Positions 28,173-37,121 of a stretch of 64,000 bases of DNA are shown here, piece after piece; position 1 is the stretch's first letter, and every line of letters begins with the position of its first letter. Under the pieces are notes generated by a model. It saw only the letters and a program-made list of their open reading frames with translations. It had not been told where the DNA came from and ran no database searches. Origin of the DNA: Janibacter sp. Soil728 (lineage in GTDB: Bacteria > Actinomycetota > Actinomycetes > Actinomycetales > Dermatophilaceae); NCBI RefSeq assembly GCF_001428305.1, contig NZ_LMRZ01000001.1, positions 248,289-312,288 of the forward strand. Direction: 5' to 3'. A program made the position numbers and the translations under genes.

Positions 28173-29039
28173 TCAGACGCAGTGACCGGTCGGCAGCTGG
28201 CGACGGTGCTGCCGCAGGGCGTCCACGAGCGCGTCCGCGATCACGGTGCCCTCCTGGTGGTTCCCGGCCCGGACCTGCAGGGTGACTGCGGTGTCCCCCT
28301 TCGTCCCGGGCACGATGCCGAGCTGGCGCACGACGTAACCGCGCGACGTCGGTCCCCAGCCACCCTTGAACCGAGCACCGTCGATACCACCCAGACCCCA
28401 CCGCTGCCCGTCGGCGACCCGGCCCATGGCCTCGGTGATCGACGTCGAGCCGGCGAGGCAGGGCAGGGCCGCGGTGAAGCGCGTCTGGTCGCTCAGACGC
28501 CACGTCGACTGCCCGAAGGGGGAGTACCCCGCCACGGTGACCGTGGGCGGGACCCCGGTGCGGCGGTCGCGACCGCGCTGGAGCTGGACCTCGACGGCCT
28601 TCGCTGCTCGGTGGCCGCTGCCGAGGTCCGCCCACAGGCGGGCTGCCGCCTCGTTGTCCGATGCCGTGAGGGCGCGGTCGATGTCGGGGCCCATCTGCTC
28701 GCCGTGCCCTGCGCGGACGACGGCCAGGGAGAGGGGCACCTTGATCGTCGACCAGGCCACGAGAGGCTGAGCGTCTCCGACGACCTGCACCCCTCCCTCG
28801 GTGCCGACGGGGGCCCAGGCCACCGCGATGTCTGCCTCGGGGTGATCACCGATGACCCGGCCGAGCGAGCGGGCGAGCGCCTTCGAAGGGCGGGCGGTGC
28901 GCGGGGACGTCGACGGCGACGCGGTGGAGGTCGAGACCCGAGGAGAGGTCGTGCCGGCGGAGCCGTCGGACGACCCGGTGCATGCCGTGGTCAGCGCGAC
29001 GAGCGCGCCCAGCCCGGCGGCCACCAGGCGTCGTGCCAT
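28173..29039 (-). CDS. Serine hydrolase lipoprotein (class A beta-lactamase fold)
   Basis: A 288-residue exported lipoprotein with lipobox LTTAC (Cys at about 20). The domain resembles class A beta-lactamases and D,D-peptidases: SxxK appears as STIK in VAWSTIKVPLSLAV, and SDN as TASDNEAAARLW. A KTG motif appears only weakly, as FKGGWG. It may be a peptidoglycan hydrolase or degenerate beta-lactamase; the missing clear Glu166 region argues against an efficient beta-lactamase. It is one base from the gene upstream and probably co-transcribed. Confidence 0.78.
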   Translation of the reverse strand: MARRLVAAGLGALVALTTACTGSSDGSAGTTSPRVSTSTASPSTSPRTARPSKALARSLGRVIGDHPEADIAVAWAPVGTEGGVQVVGDAQPLVAWSTIKVPLSLAVVRAGHGEQMGPDIDRALTASDNEAAARLWADLGSGHRAAKAVEVQLQRGRDRRTGVPPTVTVAGYSPFGQSTWRLSDQTRFTAALPCLAGSTSITEAMGRVADGQRWGLGGIDGARFKGGWGPTSRGYVVRQLGIVPGTKGDTAVTLQVRAGNHQEGTVIADALVDALRQHRRQLPTGHCV

Positions 29040-29040
29040 G

Positions 29041-29871
29041 TCAGTAGAGGACGACGACGGCGTTGTTGCCGCCAACGCACGTGGTGACCTCGGCGCCGGT
29101 GCAGGTCATCGTGTAGTTCTTGTTGGTCACGGGGCTGCGGACCTCGAGGCTGGCGTTGCCGCCCTTCGGCTTCTCCCGCACGTAGGCATCTCGCACGGCA
29201 CCGGCGAAGGCGCACGAGGTGACCTCCGTGCCGCGACCAGCCGCGACACCCTGCCTGGGACCGGCGCACTTGGTGATCCCCGCGGGCAACGTGCCCGAGC
29301 GCTTCGGCGGGGACGACGAGGACGTGGATGACGTGCTCGTGGACGAAGAAGTCGTCGGCTGCGACGTCGACGTGGTCGTCTCCTGCGGCGAGCTGGTCTC
29401 GGTGATCGTCGTGGACTGGGCCACCGGCTTGTCCTGGTTGCCGGTGAACCACACCGCGCCACCGACGCACAGCCCGCCGAGCAGGACACCGCCGACGAGC
29501 ATCGCTGCCAGCGCCATCGGCGAGAGGCCGCGACGATGAGGCGGCTGCTGCGGCGTCGGGGCGGGGGTGGCATTCCACGTGCTGCTCTGCGAGGTCGTGG
29601 CGGGCGCGGGCGTCTGGTCCGGCTCCCACCAGCCCTCGGGCACCGCACCCTGAGGTGTGGGCTCCGGCGTGATGACGGGGGCAGGGGTCACCGCCTGGGT
29701 GGCCTCGTCACGACGACGCAGCTCGACATCCTGCGTGGGCTCGTCGTCCGGGTGCTCGGCGAAGGGCGTCCCGCTCGGCCCGGTGGACGCCGGGCCCATC
29801 CGACCGGACGGTGTCGGGTCGCCGAAGAAGTCGTCGAAGGCGTCGCCGCCATCGTTCTTCGGTCCGCTCAT
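29041..29871 (-). CDS. Single-pass membrane protein with Ser/Thr-rich linker
   Basis: A 276-residue protein of unknown function. An acidic and proline-rich cytoplasmic half (residues 1-112) leads to one helix, MALAAMLVGGVLLGGLCVGG. An extracytoplasmic Ser/Thr tract of about 50 residues follows. A C-terminal 80-residue domain has four cysteines in the order ITKCAG, TSCAFAG, MTCTG and TTCVGG, likely two disulfides. The FDDFFGD motif near the N-terminus could be an interaction peptide. It is transcribed with the serine hydrolase. Confidence 0.75.
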   Translation of the reverse strand: MSGPKNDGGDAFDDFFGDPTPSGRMGPASTGPSGTPFAEHPDDEPTQDVELRRRDEATQAVTPAPVITPEPTPQGAVPEGWWEPDQTPAPATTSQSSTWNATPAPTPQQPPHRRGLSPMALAAMLVGGVLLGGLCVGGAVWFTGNQDKPVAQSTTITETSSPQETTTSTSQPTTSSSTSTSSTSSSSPPKRSGTLPAGITKCAGPRQGVAAGRGTEVTSCAFAGAVRDAYVREKPKGGNASLEVRSPVTNKNYTMTCTGAEVTTCVGGNNAVVVLY

Positions 29872-29981
29872 GGTGACTCCTCTGGCATCTCGTAGCCCTC
29901 AGATCAAGAGCAGAACCTCACGATGCCATAACGACCGGGGGGGTCCGCCAATCCGACGTGACGGCGGACACCCCTCGGACG

Positions 29982-31439
29982 TCAGCTGTCGTCGGGAACC
30001 GTCCGGTCGATCTGCATGACGACGGCCTTGGGCTCGGTGAAGAACTCCCGGCTGAAGTTGCCTCCCTCACGTCCGACGCCGGAGTCACCGACACCGCCGA
30101 AGGGGGTGCGCAGGTCGCGGATGAAGAAGCAGTTGACCCAGACCGTGCCCGCCTTGAGGTTGGAGCTGACGCGGTGGGCGCGCGAGAGGTTCTCGGTGAA
30201 GAGCATCGCGTTGAGCCCGTACCGGGTGTCGTTGGCCAGGTGGACGGCCTCCGCCTCGGTCTCGAAGCGGTTGACGACACAGACCGGACCGAAGATCTCC
30301 TCGCAGTACTGCTTGGAGTCCAGCGGCAGGTCGACCAGGACCGTCGGACGCACGAGCCAGCGGCCGTCCTCGTCGACACCGCCGGTGAGCATCCGCCCGC
30401 CCTGCTCCTCGATGCCCTCGAGGTAGCTCGACACCTTGTCGAAGTGCTTCTTGCTCGCGAGCGAGGAGTACTTGACCTGCGGGTCGAAGGGGTCGCCGAT
30501 CGTCAACGCCTCGGCGGCCGCGACGAAGCGCTTCATGAACTCGTCGTAGATGCCGGACTGGACGAAGAGACGCGAGCCCGCGAGGCAGATCTGCCCCGAG
30601 TTGCGGAAGATCGCCTCGACAGCCCAGTAGACGGCATTGTCGATGTCCGCGTCGTCGAAGACGATGTTGGCGCCCTTGCCGCCGAGCTCGAGCGAGACGG
30701 GGGCCAGGTGGGTCGAGGCCGAGGCCATGACCGCCTTGCCGGTCGTCGAGGAACCGGTGAAGGTCACCCGGTCGACGCGGTCGTCAGCCGTGAGGGTCGA
30801 TCCGGCCGGCGCACCGTGCCCGTTGAGGACATTGAGGACGCCCGGGGGGAACCCGGCCTCGACGGCCAGACGACCCAGGAGGGTCACCGACGCGGGAGTG
30901 TCCTCGCTCGGCTTGATGATGCAGGTGTTGCCCCACGCGATGGCCGGCGCGATCTTCCACGTCGCCATCATCAGCGGGAAGTTCCACGGCGAGATCGCCG
31001 CAACGACCCCGACGGGGCCGAACTCGCTGTAGGTGTGGTGACCCGACGGCATCGGGTAGACCTCGCCGGTGTGGTCGCGCTGGTGGTCGGCGAAGAAGCG
31101 GAAGTTGGCCACCGACCGACCCACGTCGTGCTTGGCCTGGGCGAAGGGCTTGCCCATGTTGGTCGAGTCGAGCGTGGCGAGGTCATCGGCCCGCTCCTCC
31201 ATGAGGTCCGCGAGCTTGTGGATCGCGGCAGCCCGCTCGGGGCCGGTCATCCGCGGCCACGGACCCTCGTCGAAGGCCTTGCGGGCGCTGGCGATCGCTC
31301 GCTCGGCGTCCTCGGCGCCACCCTCGGCCGCCTGGGCGAAGACCTCCTGGGTGTAGGGGTTCCACACGTCGAAGCGCTCGCCGGAGAGGCTCTCCACCTC
31401 GACGCCGTCGATGATGTGACCGAAGAACTGGGTGCTCAT
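29982..31439 (-). CDS. dmpC: 2-hydroxymuconic semialdehyde dehydrogenase
   Basis: A 485-residue aldehyde dehydrogenase. Catalytic Cys285 lies in SGQICLAGS, Glu251 in LELGGKG and Asn153 in SPWNFP. Length and the fit with adjacent pathway genes point to DmpC/XylG, which oxidises 2-hydroxymuconic semialdehyde to 2-hydroxymuconate with NAD+, opening the 4-oxalocrotonate branch of the meta pathway. Its ATG overlaps the stop of the tautomerase gene (ATGA). It is the last gene of the dmpEFGHIC operon. Confidence 0.93.
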   Translation of the reverse strand: MSTQFFGHIIDGVEVESLSGERFDVWNPYTQEVFAQAAEGGAEDAERAIASARKAFDEGPWPRMTGPERAAAIHKLADLMEERADDLATLDSTNMGKPFAQAKHDVGRSVANFRFFADHQRDHTGEVYPMPSGHHTYSEFGPVGVVAAISPWNFPLMMATWKIAPAIAWGNTCIIKPSEDTPASVTLLGRLAVEAGFPPGVLNVLNGHGAPAGSTLTADDRVDRVTFTGSSTTGKAVMASASTHLAPVSLELGGKGANIVFDDADIDNAVYWAVEAIFRNSGQICLAGSRLFVQSGIYDEFMKRFVAAAEALTIGDPFDPQVKYSSLASKKHFDKVSSYLEGIEEQGGRMLTGGVDEDGRWLVRPTVLVDLPLDSKQYCEEIFGPVCVVNRFETEAEAVHLANDTRYGLNAMLFTENLSRAHRVSSNLKAGTVWVNCFFIRDLRTPFGGVGDSGVGREGGNFSREFFTEPKAVVMQIDRTVPDDS

Positions 31440-31660
31440 GAGGTGCTCTCCTGGGGGTCTGCAGCCTGCGCGGCCTTGCGCTCGGTGATCGTGACGTCAC
31501 CGGCTGCGAAGTGGTCGGTGGGGATCTCGTTGACGAGGACCCGGATGGCCTCCTTGGGCGCGACGCCGGTGTCGACGAGCGCCCCGGTGATCGCCGAGAT
31601 CATCGATCGGATGGTCTCGGGCGTGCGCCCCTGCGTGAGCGTGACCTGGACGATCGGCAC
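31436..31660 (-). CDS. dmpI: 4-oxalocrotonate tautomerase
   Basis: A 74-residue tautomerase. The essential N-terminal proline follows Met1 (MPIVQVTLTQGRTPE). Arg12 and the VLVNEIP segment with a following hydrophobic stretch match the family. It converts the enol 2-hydroxymuconate to the keto form 4-oxalocrotonate. It overlaps dmpC by four bases and stands one base from dmpH, so expression is coupled. It is about ten residues longer than the classical 62-residue enzyme because of a charged tail. Confidence 0.92.
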   Translation of the reverse strand: MPIVQVTLTQGRTPETIRSMISAITGALVDTGVAPKEAIRVLVNEIPTDHFAAGDVTITERKAAQAADPQESTS

Positions 31661-31661
31661 G

Positions 31662-32447
31662 TCACTCGCCCCCGTGGATCCGCACGGAGCCGAGGGTGGT
31701 GAAGTGCAGCGAGATCGAGGACCCGGGGGTGGCGAAGTACGCGTCGGTCATGCCGCCGGTGAGCACGATCCAGCCCGCCTCGATGGCGTGACCGCGCTTG
31801 GCGAGGTCGTTGGCGGCCAGCGCCAGCGCCTCTCCGGGGTGACCCTGCACGGCGGCACCGGTCGCCGAGTCGACGACCTGACCGCCGACCTCGACGAGCA
31901 CGGCCTCGGTCGACAGGTCGAGGGCACTCGGCGGAACGGACACGGGTCCGGTGACGAAGGCGCCCGAGCTCGCGTTGTCGGCGATGACGTCACCGGCGGC
32001 GAACTTGAAGTCCTTGTAGCGGCTGTCGATGACCTCCGCGCCGCCGAGGACCTGGTCGACCGCCGCCATCGCCTGTGCGGCGGTGACCCCGGGGCCCTCG
32101 AGCCGCTCACCCATGACGAAGACGAGCTCCGGCTCGATGCGCGGGTGGATCAGCTTGTCCTGCGGCACGGGGTCGCCGGCCGGCAGGATCATCGCGTCCG
32201 TGAGCCACGCGACGAAGGGGGTCTCGACGCCCATGCGCTGCTGCTTGGCCCGCGAGGTGAGCCCCAGCTTGATGCCGATGAGCTTCTCGCCGCGGTCGAG
32301 GCGACGCTGGAGGGTGAGGTCCTGGATCTCGTAGCCGGTGGCCACGTCCAGCTCGGGCCACTCGTCGGTGAACTTCACCCGGTCGCGGCGCTCGTCCTCA
32401 CATGCCAGGAGCTCGGTCGCGACCGACTCCACATCCCATGCCGCCAT
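31662..32447 (-). CDS. dmpH: 4-oxalocrotonate decarboxylase
   Basis: A 261-residue enzyme of the hydratase/decarboxylase family. It converts 4-oxalocrotonate to 2-hydroxypenta-2,4-dienoate and CO2. Motifs LIGIKLGLTSRAKQQRMGV, RIEPELVFVMGE and [13 protein letters not shown] are visible; the Glu cluster in IEPELV binds metal. I prefer the decarboxylase over the hydratase because the SRAKQQRM wording and its place beside dmpI are typical of DmpH, while a second paralogue (34509-35309) fits the hydratase. Its ATG shares one base with the dmpG stop. Confidence 0.85.
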   Translation of the reverse strand: MAAWDVESVATELLACEDERRDRVKFTDEWPELDVATGYEIQDLTLQRRLDRGEKLIGIKLGLTSRAKQQRMGVETPFVAWLTDAMILPAGDPVPQDKLIHPRIEPELVFVMGERLEGPGVTAAQAMAAVDQVLGGAEVIDSRYKDFKFAAGDVIADNASSGAFVTGPVSVPPSALDLSTEAVLVEVGGQVVDSATGAAVQGHPGEALALAANDLAKRGHAIEAGWIVLTGGMTDAYFATPGSSISLHFTTLGSVRIHGGE

Positions 32448-33523
32448 CAGACGCTCGCCTTCTTCTTGCCGTCGCGCAGCTCGAGCGCCACGTCGATGAT
32501 CATGTCTTCCTGGCCGCCGACGTAGCCGTACTCGCCGACCTTCATCAGGATCTCGTGGGCCGGGACGCCGTAGCGCTCGGCCGCGCGCTCCGCGTGCAGC
32601 AGGAAGGAGCTGTACACACCCGCGTAGCCCTGGGTGATCGAGGAGCGATCCATGATCGGCATCCGGCGGATGAAGGGCTTGACGACGTCCTCGGCGGCAG
32701 CCAGGACACCGTTGATGTCGACCCCCGTGTGGATGCCCAGCCGCTCGAAGGAGGTCGCCAGCACCTCGGTGGGGGAGTTGCCCGCACCGGCGCCGAGGGC
32801 GCACAGCGAGCCGTCGATCTGCCGGGCACCGGCCCGGTAGGCCAGGACGGAGTTGGCGACGCCGAAGGACATGTTCTGGTGACCGTGGTAGCCCACCTGG
32901 GCGTCGTTGCCGATCTCTGCGACGATCGCGGACACGCGGTCCGAGACGTCCTCGAGGATCAGGGCGCCGGCGCTGTCGACGACGTAGACGCACTGGCAGC
33001 CCGCGTCGACCATGATGCGGGCCTGCTTGGCCAGCTCCTCCGGGCTGATCATGTGGCTGAGCATGAGGAAGCCGACGGTCTCCATGCCGAGCTCACGGGC
33101 CGCCCCGAAGTGCTGGATCGAGACATCGGCCTCGGTGCAGTGGGTGGCGATGCGGGCGATCTGGGCGCCCATGTTGTGCGCCTCGTGCAGCTTCTCCACG
33201 GTGCCCAGGCCCGGGAGCATGAGGACGGCGATCTTGGCCTGGTGCGCCTCGGCGACGGCGGCCTTGATGAGCGACATCTCGTCGACGGCGGAGAAGCCGT
33301 AGTTGAAGGAGGATCCGCCGAGACCGTCACCGTGGGTCACCTCGATGACCTGGACACCGGCGTCGTCAAGGGCACGGACCGTGGTGCGCACCTGCTCCTC
33401 GGTGAACTGGTGGGACATGGCGTGCGAGCCGTCGCGCAGGGTGGTGTCGGTCAGCCGGACGTCGACGCCCCCACTGAAGAGCACGGGCGAGGGTGCGGTT
33501 GCGCTGTTCTGGTCGGTGCTCAT
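32447..33523 (-). CDS. dmpG: 4-hydroxy-2-oxovalerate aldolase
   Basis: A 358-residue class II (HMG-CoA-lyase-like TIM barrel) aldolase. It cleaves 4-hydroxy-2-oxovalerate to pyruvate and acetaldehyde. TTLRDGSHA gives the metal-binding Asp and the catalytic Arg, and GYHGHQN supplies two metal histidines. The aldehyde is channelled to the DmpF partner encoded directly upstream, whose stop overlaps this ATG by four bases. The N-terminus carries about 18 extra residues. Confidence 0.95.
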   Translation of the reverse strand: MSTDQNSATAPSPVLFSGGVDVRLTDTTLRDGSHAMSHQFTEEQVRTTVRALDDAGVQVIEVTHGDGLGGSSFNYGFSAVDEMSLIKAAVAEAHQAKIAVLMLPGLGTVEKLHEAHNMGAQIARIATHCTEADVSIQHFGAARELGMETVGFLMLSHMISPEELAKQARIMVDAGCQCVYVVDSAGALILEDVSDRVSAIVAEIGNDAQVGYHGHQNMSFGVANSVLAYRAGARQIDGSLCALGAGAGNSPTEVLATSFERLGIHTGVDINGVLAAAEDVVKPFIRRMPIMDRSSITQGYAGVYSSFLLHAERAAERYGVPAHEILMKVGEYGYVGGQEDMIIDVALELRDGKKKASV

Positions 33524-34497
33524 GCGGGGACCTCCTGGCCGGTCGTGGCTGCGTCCGTGGCGACCCAGCCGGAGTCGACCCCGAGCTTGTGGGCCACCAT
33601 CATGTCGCCCACGCGGGCGGCGGCGGACGTGATGATGTCGAGGTTGCCGGCGTACTCCGGCAGGTAGTCGCCGCGACCCTTGACCTCGATCGGGACGGTG
33701 ACGCGAGCCATGCCGTTCCACAGGTCACGGGCGTCGTCGAACTGCGGGTCGGCCCGCAGGTGGTAGCCGGGCACGTACTCCTGCACGCGGGCGACCATCG
33801 CGTGGATGGACTCCTCCAGCCGGTCGCGCAGGGCGCCCGCCTCGGCTGCCGCCTGCGGGATCGCGCAGAAGACGGTGTTGCGCATCATCAGCGGGGGCTC
33901 GACGGGGTTGAGGATGATGATCGCCTTGCCGCTCTTGGCGCCACCGACGACCTCGAGCGCCTCGCTCGTCGTCTCGGTGAACTCGTCGATGTTGGCCCGG
34001 GTACCCGGGCCGGCCGACTTGCTCGAGATCGAGGCGACGATCTCGGCGTAGGGGACGTCGACCACCGAGGAGACGGCGGCGACGATCGGCGTCGTCGCCT
34101 GGCCACCGCAGGTGATCATGTTGACGTTCATCGCGTCGAGGTTGAAGTCGAGGTTGACCGGCGGGCAGAGGTAGGGCCCGACGGCGGCCGGCGTGAGGTC
34201 GACGGCGAGGATCCCGGCCTCGGCGTACTTCGGGGCGTTGGCCTGGTGGGCCTTGGCCGAGGTGCACTCGAAGACGACGTCCGGCAGCTCGTCCTGGGCG
34301 AGGAGCCAGTCGACGCCCTCGTGGCTGGCCTCGAGGCCGAGCGTCTTGGCGCGGCGCAGGCCGTCGCTGCTCGGGTCGACGCCCACCATCCAGCGGGGGT
34401 CGAGCACCTCAGAACGACGCATGAGCTTGAACATGAGGTCGGTACCGATGTTGCCGGGGCCGACGATGGCGGCAGTTCCCTTGGTCCTGGTGGTCAT
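33520..34497 (-). CDS. dmpF: Acetaldehyde dehydrogenase (acylating)
   Basis: A 325-residue CoA-acylating dehydrogenase that turns acetaldehyde, NAD+ and CoA into acetyl-CoA while bound to DmpG. The Rossmann motif is [12 protein letters not shown]. The catalytic cysteine lies in [10 protein letters not shown] at about residue 130. The ATG at 34497 gives the usual length. Overlap with dmpG supports complex formation. Confidence 0.95.
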   Translation of the reverse strand: MTTRTKGTAAIVGPGNIGTDLMFKLMRRSEVLDPRWMVGVDPSSDGLRRAKTLGLEASHEGVDWLLAQDELPDVVFECTSAKAHQANAPKYAEAGILAVDLTPAAVGPYLCPPVNLDFNLDAMNVNMITCGGQATTPIVAAVSSVVDVPYAEIVASISSKSAGPGTRANIDEFTETTSEALEVVGGAKSGKAIIILNPVEPPLMMRNTVFCAIPQAAAEAGALRDRLEESIHAMVARVQEYVPGYHLRADPQFDDARDLWNGMARVTVPIEVKGRGDYLPEYAGNLDIITSAAARVGDMMVAHKLGVDSGWVATDAATTGQEVPA

Positions 34498-34508
34498 GGG
34501 TGCACCTT

Positions 34509-35309
34509 TCACTTGTCTGCGAACACGGCGGTGACGCTGCCGAGACCACCGAAGGTCGCGGTGAAGACGTCGCCCGGCGCGACGGGGACCATCGAGGTGA
34601 CGGACCCGGGGAGGATGACGTGACCGGCCTCGAGGGTCGTGCCGAGGGCACCGACCGTGTTGGCCAGCCACACGAGGCTGGTGATGGGGGAGCCGAGGAC
34701 GGCGCCACCGGCGCCGGTCCCGACGACCTGGGAGTTGCGGGTGAAGACGCAGCCCGTGAGGCGCAGGTCGATGTCCTCCAGGCGGGTGGGCGTGGAGCCG
34801 AGCACGAAGCCGCCGGAGCTGGCGTTGTCCGCGATGGTGTCGACGAGCGTGATCTTCCAGTCCGCGATGCGGCTGTCGACGATCTCGAGGGCGGGCAGCA
34901 CGTAGTCGATCGCGTCGATGGCGTCGGTGACCGTGACCCCGGGGCCGGTGAGCGGCTTGCGCAGGACGAAGGCGATCTCTGGCTCGACGCGCGGCTGGAG
35001 GTAGGTGTCCAGCGGGATCGGCTGGTGCTCCAGGTGGGCGAAGTCGTCGGTGAGGTGACCGAAGTCCGGCTGGTCGACGCCCAGCTGCTTCTGCATCGCG
35101 AGCGAGGTCAGACCGACCTTGTGCCCGATGATGCGGCGCCCCCCTTCGGTCCAGGTGCGCACCTGCGCGAGCTGGATCGCGTAGGCGTCCTCGACGGTCA
35201 GGCCGTCGAACTGCTCGGTGAGGGGAGCGGTCGGGGTGCCGGTCTCGTAGGCCTGCAGCAGCAGCTGCGCGGCCTTGGCCTGGTCGGGGGTGGACTCCAT
35301 GGTGGTCAC
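34509..35309 (-). CDS. dmpE: 2-oxopent-4-enoate (2-hydroxypenta-2,4-dienoate) hydratase
   Basis: A 266-residue hydratase that adds water to 2-hydroxypenta-2,4-dienoate to give 4-hydroxy-2-oxovalerate. [30 protein letters not shown] and [13 protein letters not shown] show the family; the wording matches DmpE/HsaE more than the decarboxylase paralogue. It may start at GTG 35309 or ATG 35300. It is the first gene of the dmpEFGHIC operon, and the tandem palindromes lie 74-126 bases upstream of its start. Confidence 0.88.
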   Translation of the reverse strand: MTTMESTPDQAKAAQLLLQAYETGTPTAPLTEQFDGLTVEDAYAIQLAQVRTWTEGGRRIIGHKVGLTSLAMQKQLGVDQPDFGHLTDDFAHLEHQPIPLDTYLQPRVEPEIAFVLRKPLTGPGVTVTDAIDAIDYVLPALEIVDSRIADWKITLVDTIADNASSGGFVLGSTPTRLEDIDLRLTGCVFTRNSQVVGTGAGGAVLGSPITSLVWLANTVGALGTTLEAGHVILPGSVTSMVPVAPGDVFTATFGGLGSVTAVFADK

Positions 35310-35382
35310 GCTAGGACTGCCCTTCGTGGGTCGGGGGTCTCGTTCCCGCGGGGGGAACGGTGCTCTGGCTGGATCGCGGTGG

Positions 35383-35435
35383 CCTGCATTGCCCTAGGGC
35401 AATGCAGGTTTGCTTGCATTGCCCTAGGGCAATGC
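35383..35435. repeat. Tandem palindromes upstream of dmpE, candidate operators
   Basis: Two palindromes share the 20-base core GCATTGCCCTAGGGCAATGC. The first is perfect over 26 bases (35383-35408); the second is perfect over 20 (35416-35435). Their centres are 30 bases apart, about three helical turns. They lie between the iclR stop and the dmpE start, so they may be operators of the dmpE operon, a terminator of iclR, or a dispersed palindromic repeat. Confidence 0.7.
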
Positions 35436-35447
35436 GGGTGTGGCGGG

Positions 35448-36275
35448 TCAGGGGACGTAGCTCTTGGCGATGCGGTTGGCGGCGGCGGTGAGAAGGGGGA
35501 CGACCCGGCGGATGTCGGCGTCGATGAGCGGCGTGGGGCCGAGGACCGAGATGGACCCGACGGCCATGCCGCGGGAGCGGATCGGGACGGCCACCGAGCT
35601 GGCCCCGACGAAGGAGCCGGAGTGCAGCACCGCGTGACCGCGGCGGCGCACGTCGGCGAGCGCCGCGTCCCACTCGGAGGCCCGGCGGATCGTGCCGCGC
35701 GCCTTGGGCGGGAAGCCCGCCTCACGGCGGTCGTGCTCCACGGTCGGGTTGAAGGCCGCGATCGCCAGGCCCGAGCTCGTGCAGTGCGCCGGCTGGCGAC
35801 GACCGCTGTGACCCAGGATGCGCACCCCGTCCATCGACTCGATCCGCTCGATGTAGACGACGTCCGCACCGTCGGGGACGCCGAGGTTGACCGTGTGACC
35901 GGTCTGCTCGGCCACCGCCTGCATCACCGGCAGCGCCACGTGGCGCAGCCCGTTGCGGGCGTGGGAGAGCATCCCGAGCTCGTAGAGGTGCAGGCCCAGC
36001 CGGTAGAGACCGTTGGCGTCCTGCTCCACGAAGCCGCGACCGGCGAGCGTGCTGAGCACCCGGTGCGCGGTCGACTTGGCGACGCCGAGCCTCCGAGCGA
36101 CATCGGAGACGCCGAGCGCCGAGTCCACGGCGAAGCACTCGAGCACGTCGAGCGCGGTGCCGACCGACCTCAACCCACCGGCAGCGGCCCGCTTGGGGGT
36201 CGAGGTGCACCAGGCATCCTCGGAGGCTGTCTGGGGGAAGGGGTCGTGAGTCGCCGTGGTCATCGTCGTCCACAC
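35448..36275 (-). CDS. IclR-family transcriptional regulator (1)
   Basis: A 275-residue IclR protein. After about 35 linker residues comes the winged helix (VGTALDVLECF, VSDVARRLGVAKSTAHRVLS). The effector domain covers about residues 105-270. It contains NLGVPDGADVVYIERIES and the ligand-loop region of the family, with SSGLAIAAF where many members have a GKA motif. The start may be GTG 36275 or ATG 36263. It is directly upstream of the dmpEFGHIC operon on the same strand and divergent from a second IclR gene, so control of the lower pathway is likely. Confidence 0.88.
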   Translation of the reverse strand: MWTTMTTATHDPFPQTASEDAWCTSTPKRAAAGGLRSVGTALDVLECFAVDSALGVSDVARRLGVAKSTAHRVLSTLAGRGFVEQDANGLYRLGLHLYELGMLSHARNGLRHVALPVMQAVAEQTGHTVNLGVPDGADVVYIERIESMDGVRILGHSGRRQPAHCTSSGLAIAAFNPTVEHDRREAGFPPKARGTIRRASEWDAALADVRRRGHAVLHSGSFVGASSVAVPIRSRGMAVGSISVLGPTPLIDADIRRVVPLLTAAANRIAKSYVP

Positions 36276-36328
36276 TTTCTCTGGGTCGGTGTGTTCACTG
36301 TCGCCCCGGACTGGGGCATGATCAAGGA
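36276..36328. promoter_or_regulatory. Divergent promoter of the two iclR genes
   Basis: A 53-base gap between divergent IclR genes. The only dyad I see is GCCCC/GGGGC around GGACT. The short gap implies overlapping promoters and cross-regulation, but no consensus operator can be named. Confidence 0.4.
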
Positions 36329-37090
36329 GTGCGTTCCGATCAACGAAACGACCCTCCGTTGTCCGTCGTCGGCCGGATCACGGCGATCCTCACCGTCATC
36401 GAGAAGGCGCCGGGGTCGGTGGGCATCAGCGAGCTCGCTGCCGCAACGGGATTGGCGAAGGGAAGCGTCCACCGGCTCGTCGGGCAGCTCATCGAGGAGC
36501 GACTCGTGGAGCGCTCCGAAGATGCCCGGCTGACGCTCGGGGTTCGCCTCTTCGAGCTCGGCTCGAGCGTCCCGCTTCCCCGTACGCTCGCCCACGCCGC
36601 CCGGCCGCTGATGCTCGACCTGCACCAGGCGACCGACCGCCAGGTCCACCTGGCGGTGCTCGACGGCGTGGAGGTCGTCTACATCGAGATCGTCTACGGC
36701 GGCCTGCCGCTCGCCTCGAGCGTCGGTGGCCGGTTGCCCGCCCATGCCACGGGAGTGGGCAAGGCACTGCTCGCGTACTCGCCGCAGGCGGTCGTGGCCG
36801 AGCGGGTCGCGGCGGGCCTGGAGCCGATGGCCCCGCGCACGATCTCCACCCCGGCGGCCCTGACCCGCGAGCTGCAGGACATCCGCACGGTCGGCACGTC
36901 CTACGACCACGAGGAGTCCCACGTCGGCATCTCGTGCGTCGCGGCGCCCGTCTTCGGCGCGGACAAGAAGATCCGGGCCGCGCTGTCGGTGACGGGGCAG
37001 ACCCCACGCATGGACCTGCCCCGTCTGGGCGTGGCCGTGCGCACCGCAGCCTTCACCCTCTCGCGGCAGCTGCGGGACGCCGGCCTGTGA
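36329..37090 (+). CDS. IclR-family transcriptional regulator (2)
   Basis: A 253-residue IclR protein. The HTH lies at residues 14-75 (VGRITAILTVIE, ISELAAATGLAKGSVHRLVG). The effector domain runs to the end with GGRLPAHATGVGKALLAY and GISCVAAPVFGADKKIRAAL. GTG 36329 has little room for a ribosome-binding site; a TTG start slightly downstream is an alternative. It converges with the phenol hydroxylase reductase gene 31 bases away. It is divergent from IclR 1 and may govern the hydroxylase operon or its neighbour. Confidence 0.85.
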   Translation: MRSDQRNDPPLSVVGRITAILTVIEKAPGSVGISELAAATGLAKGSVHRLVGQLIEERLVERSEDARLTLGVRLFELGSSVPLPRTLAHAARPLMLDLHQATDRQVHLAVLDGVEVVYIEIVYGGLPLASSVGGRLPAHATGVGKALLAYSPQAVVAERVAAGLEPMAPRTISTPAALTRELQDIRTVGTSYDHEESHVGISCVAAPVFGADKKIRAALSVTGQTPRMDLPRLGVAVRTAAFTLSRQLRDAGL

Positions 37091-37121
37091 CGCATCGTCA
37101 GCCCTGGTCGTCAGCGCTGAC

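Noticed and set aside
29958-32525. 855-codon plus-strand open frame opposite dmpC, dmpI and dmpH
   Set aside because: Mirror frame of well-recognised genes on the minus strand, without a ribosome-binding site or motifs.
31662-35309. Treating the two hydratase-family genes as a simple duplication
   Set aside because: They have different signature segments and distinct, expected places in the meta pathway (DmpH decarboxylase and DmpE hydratase).
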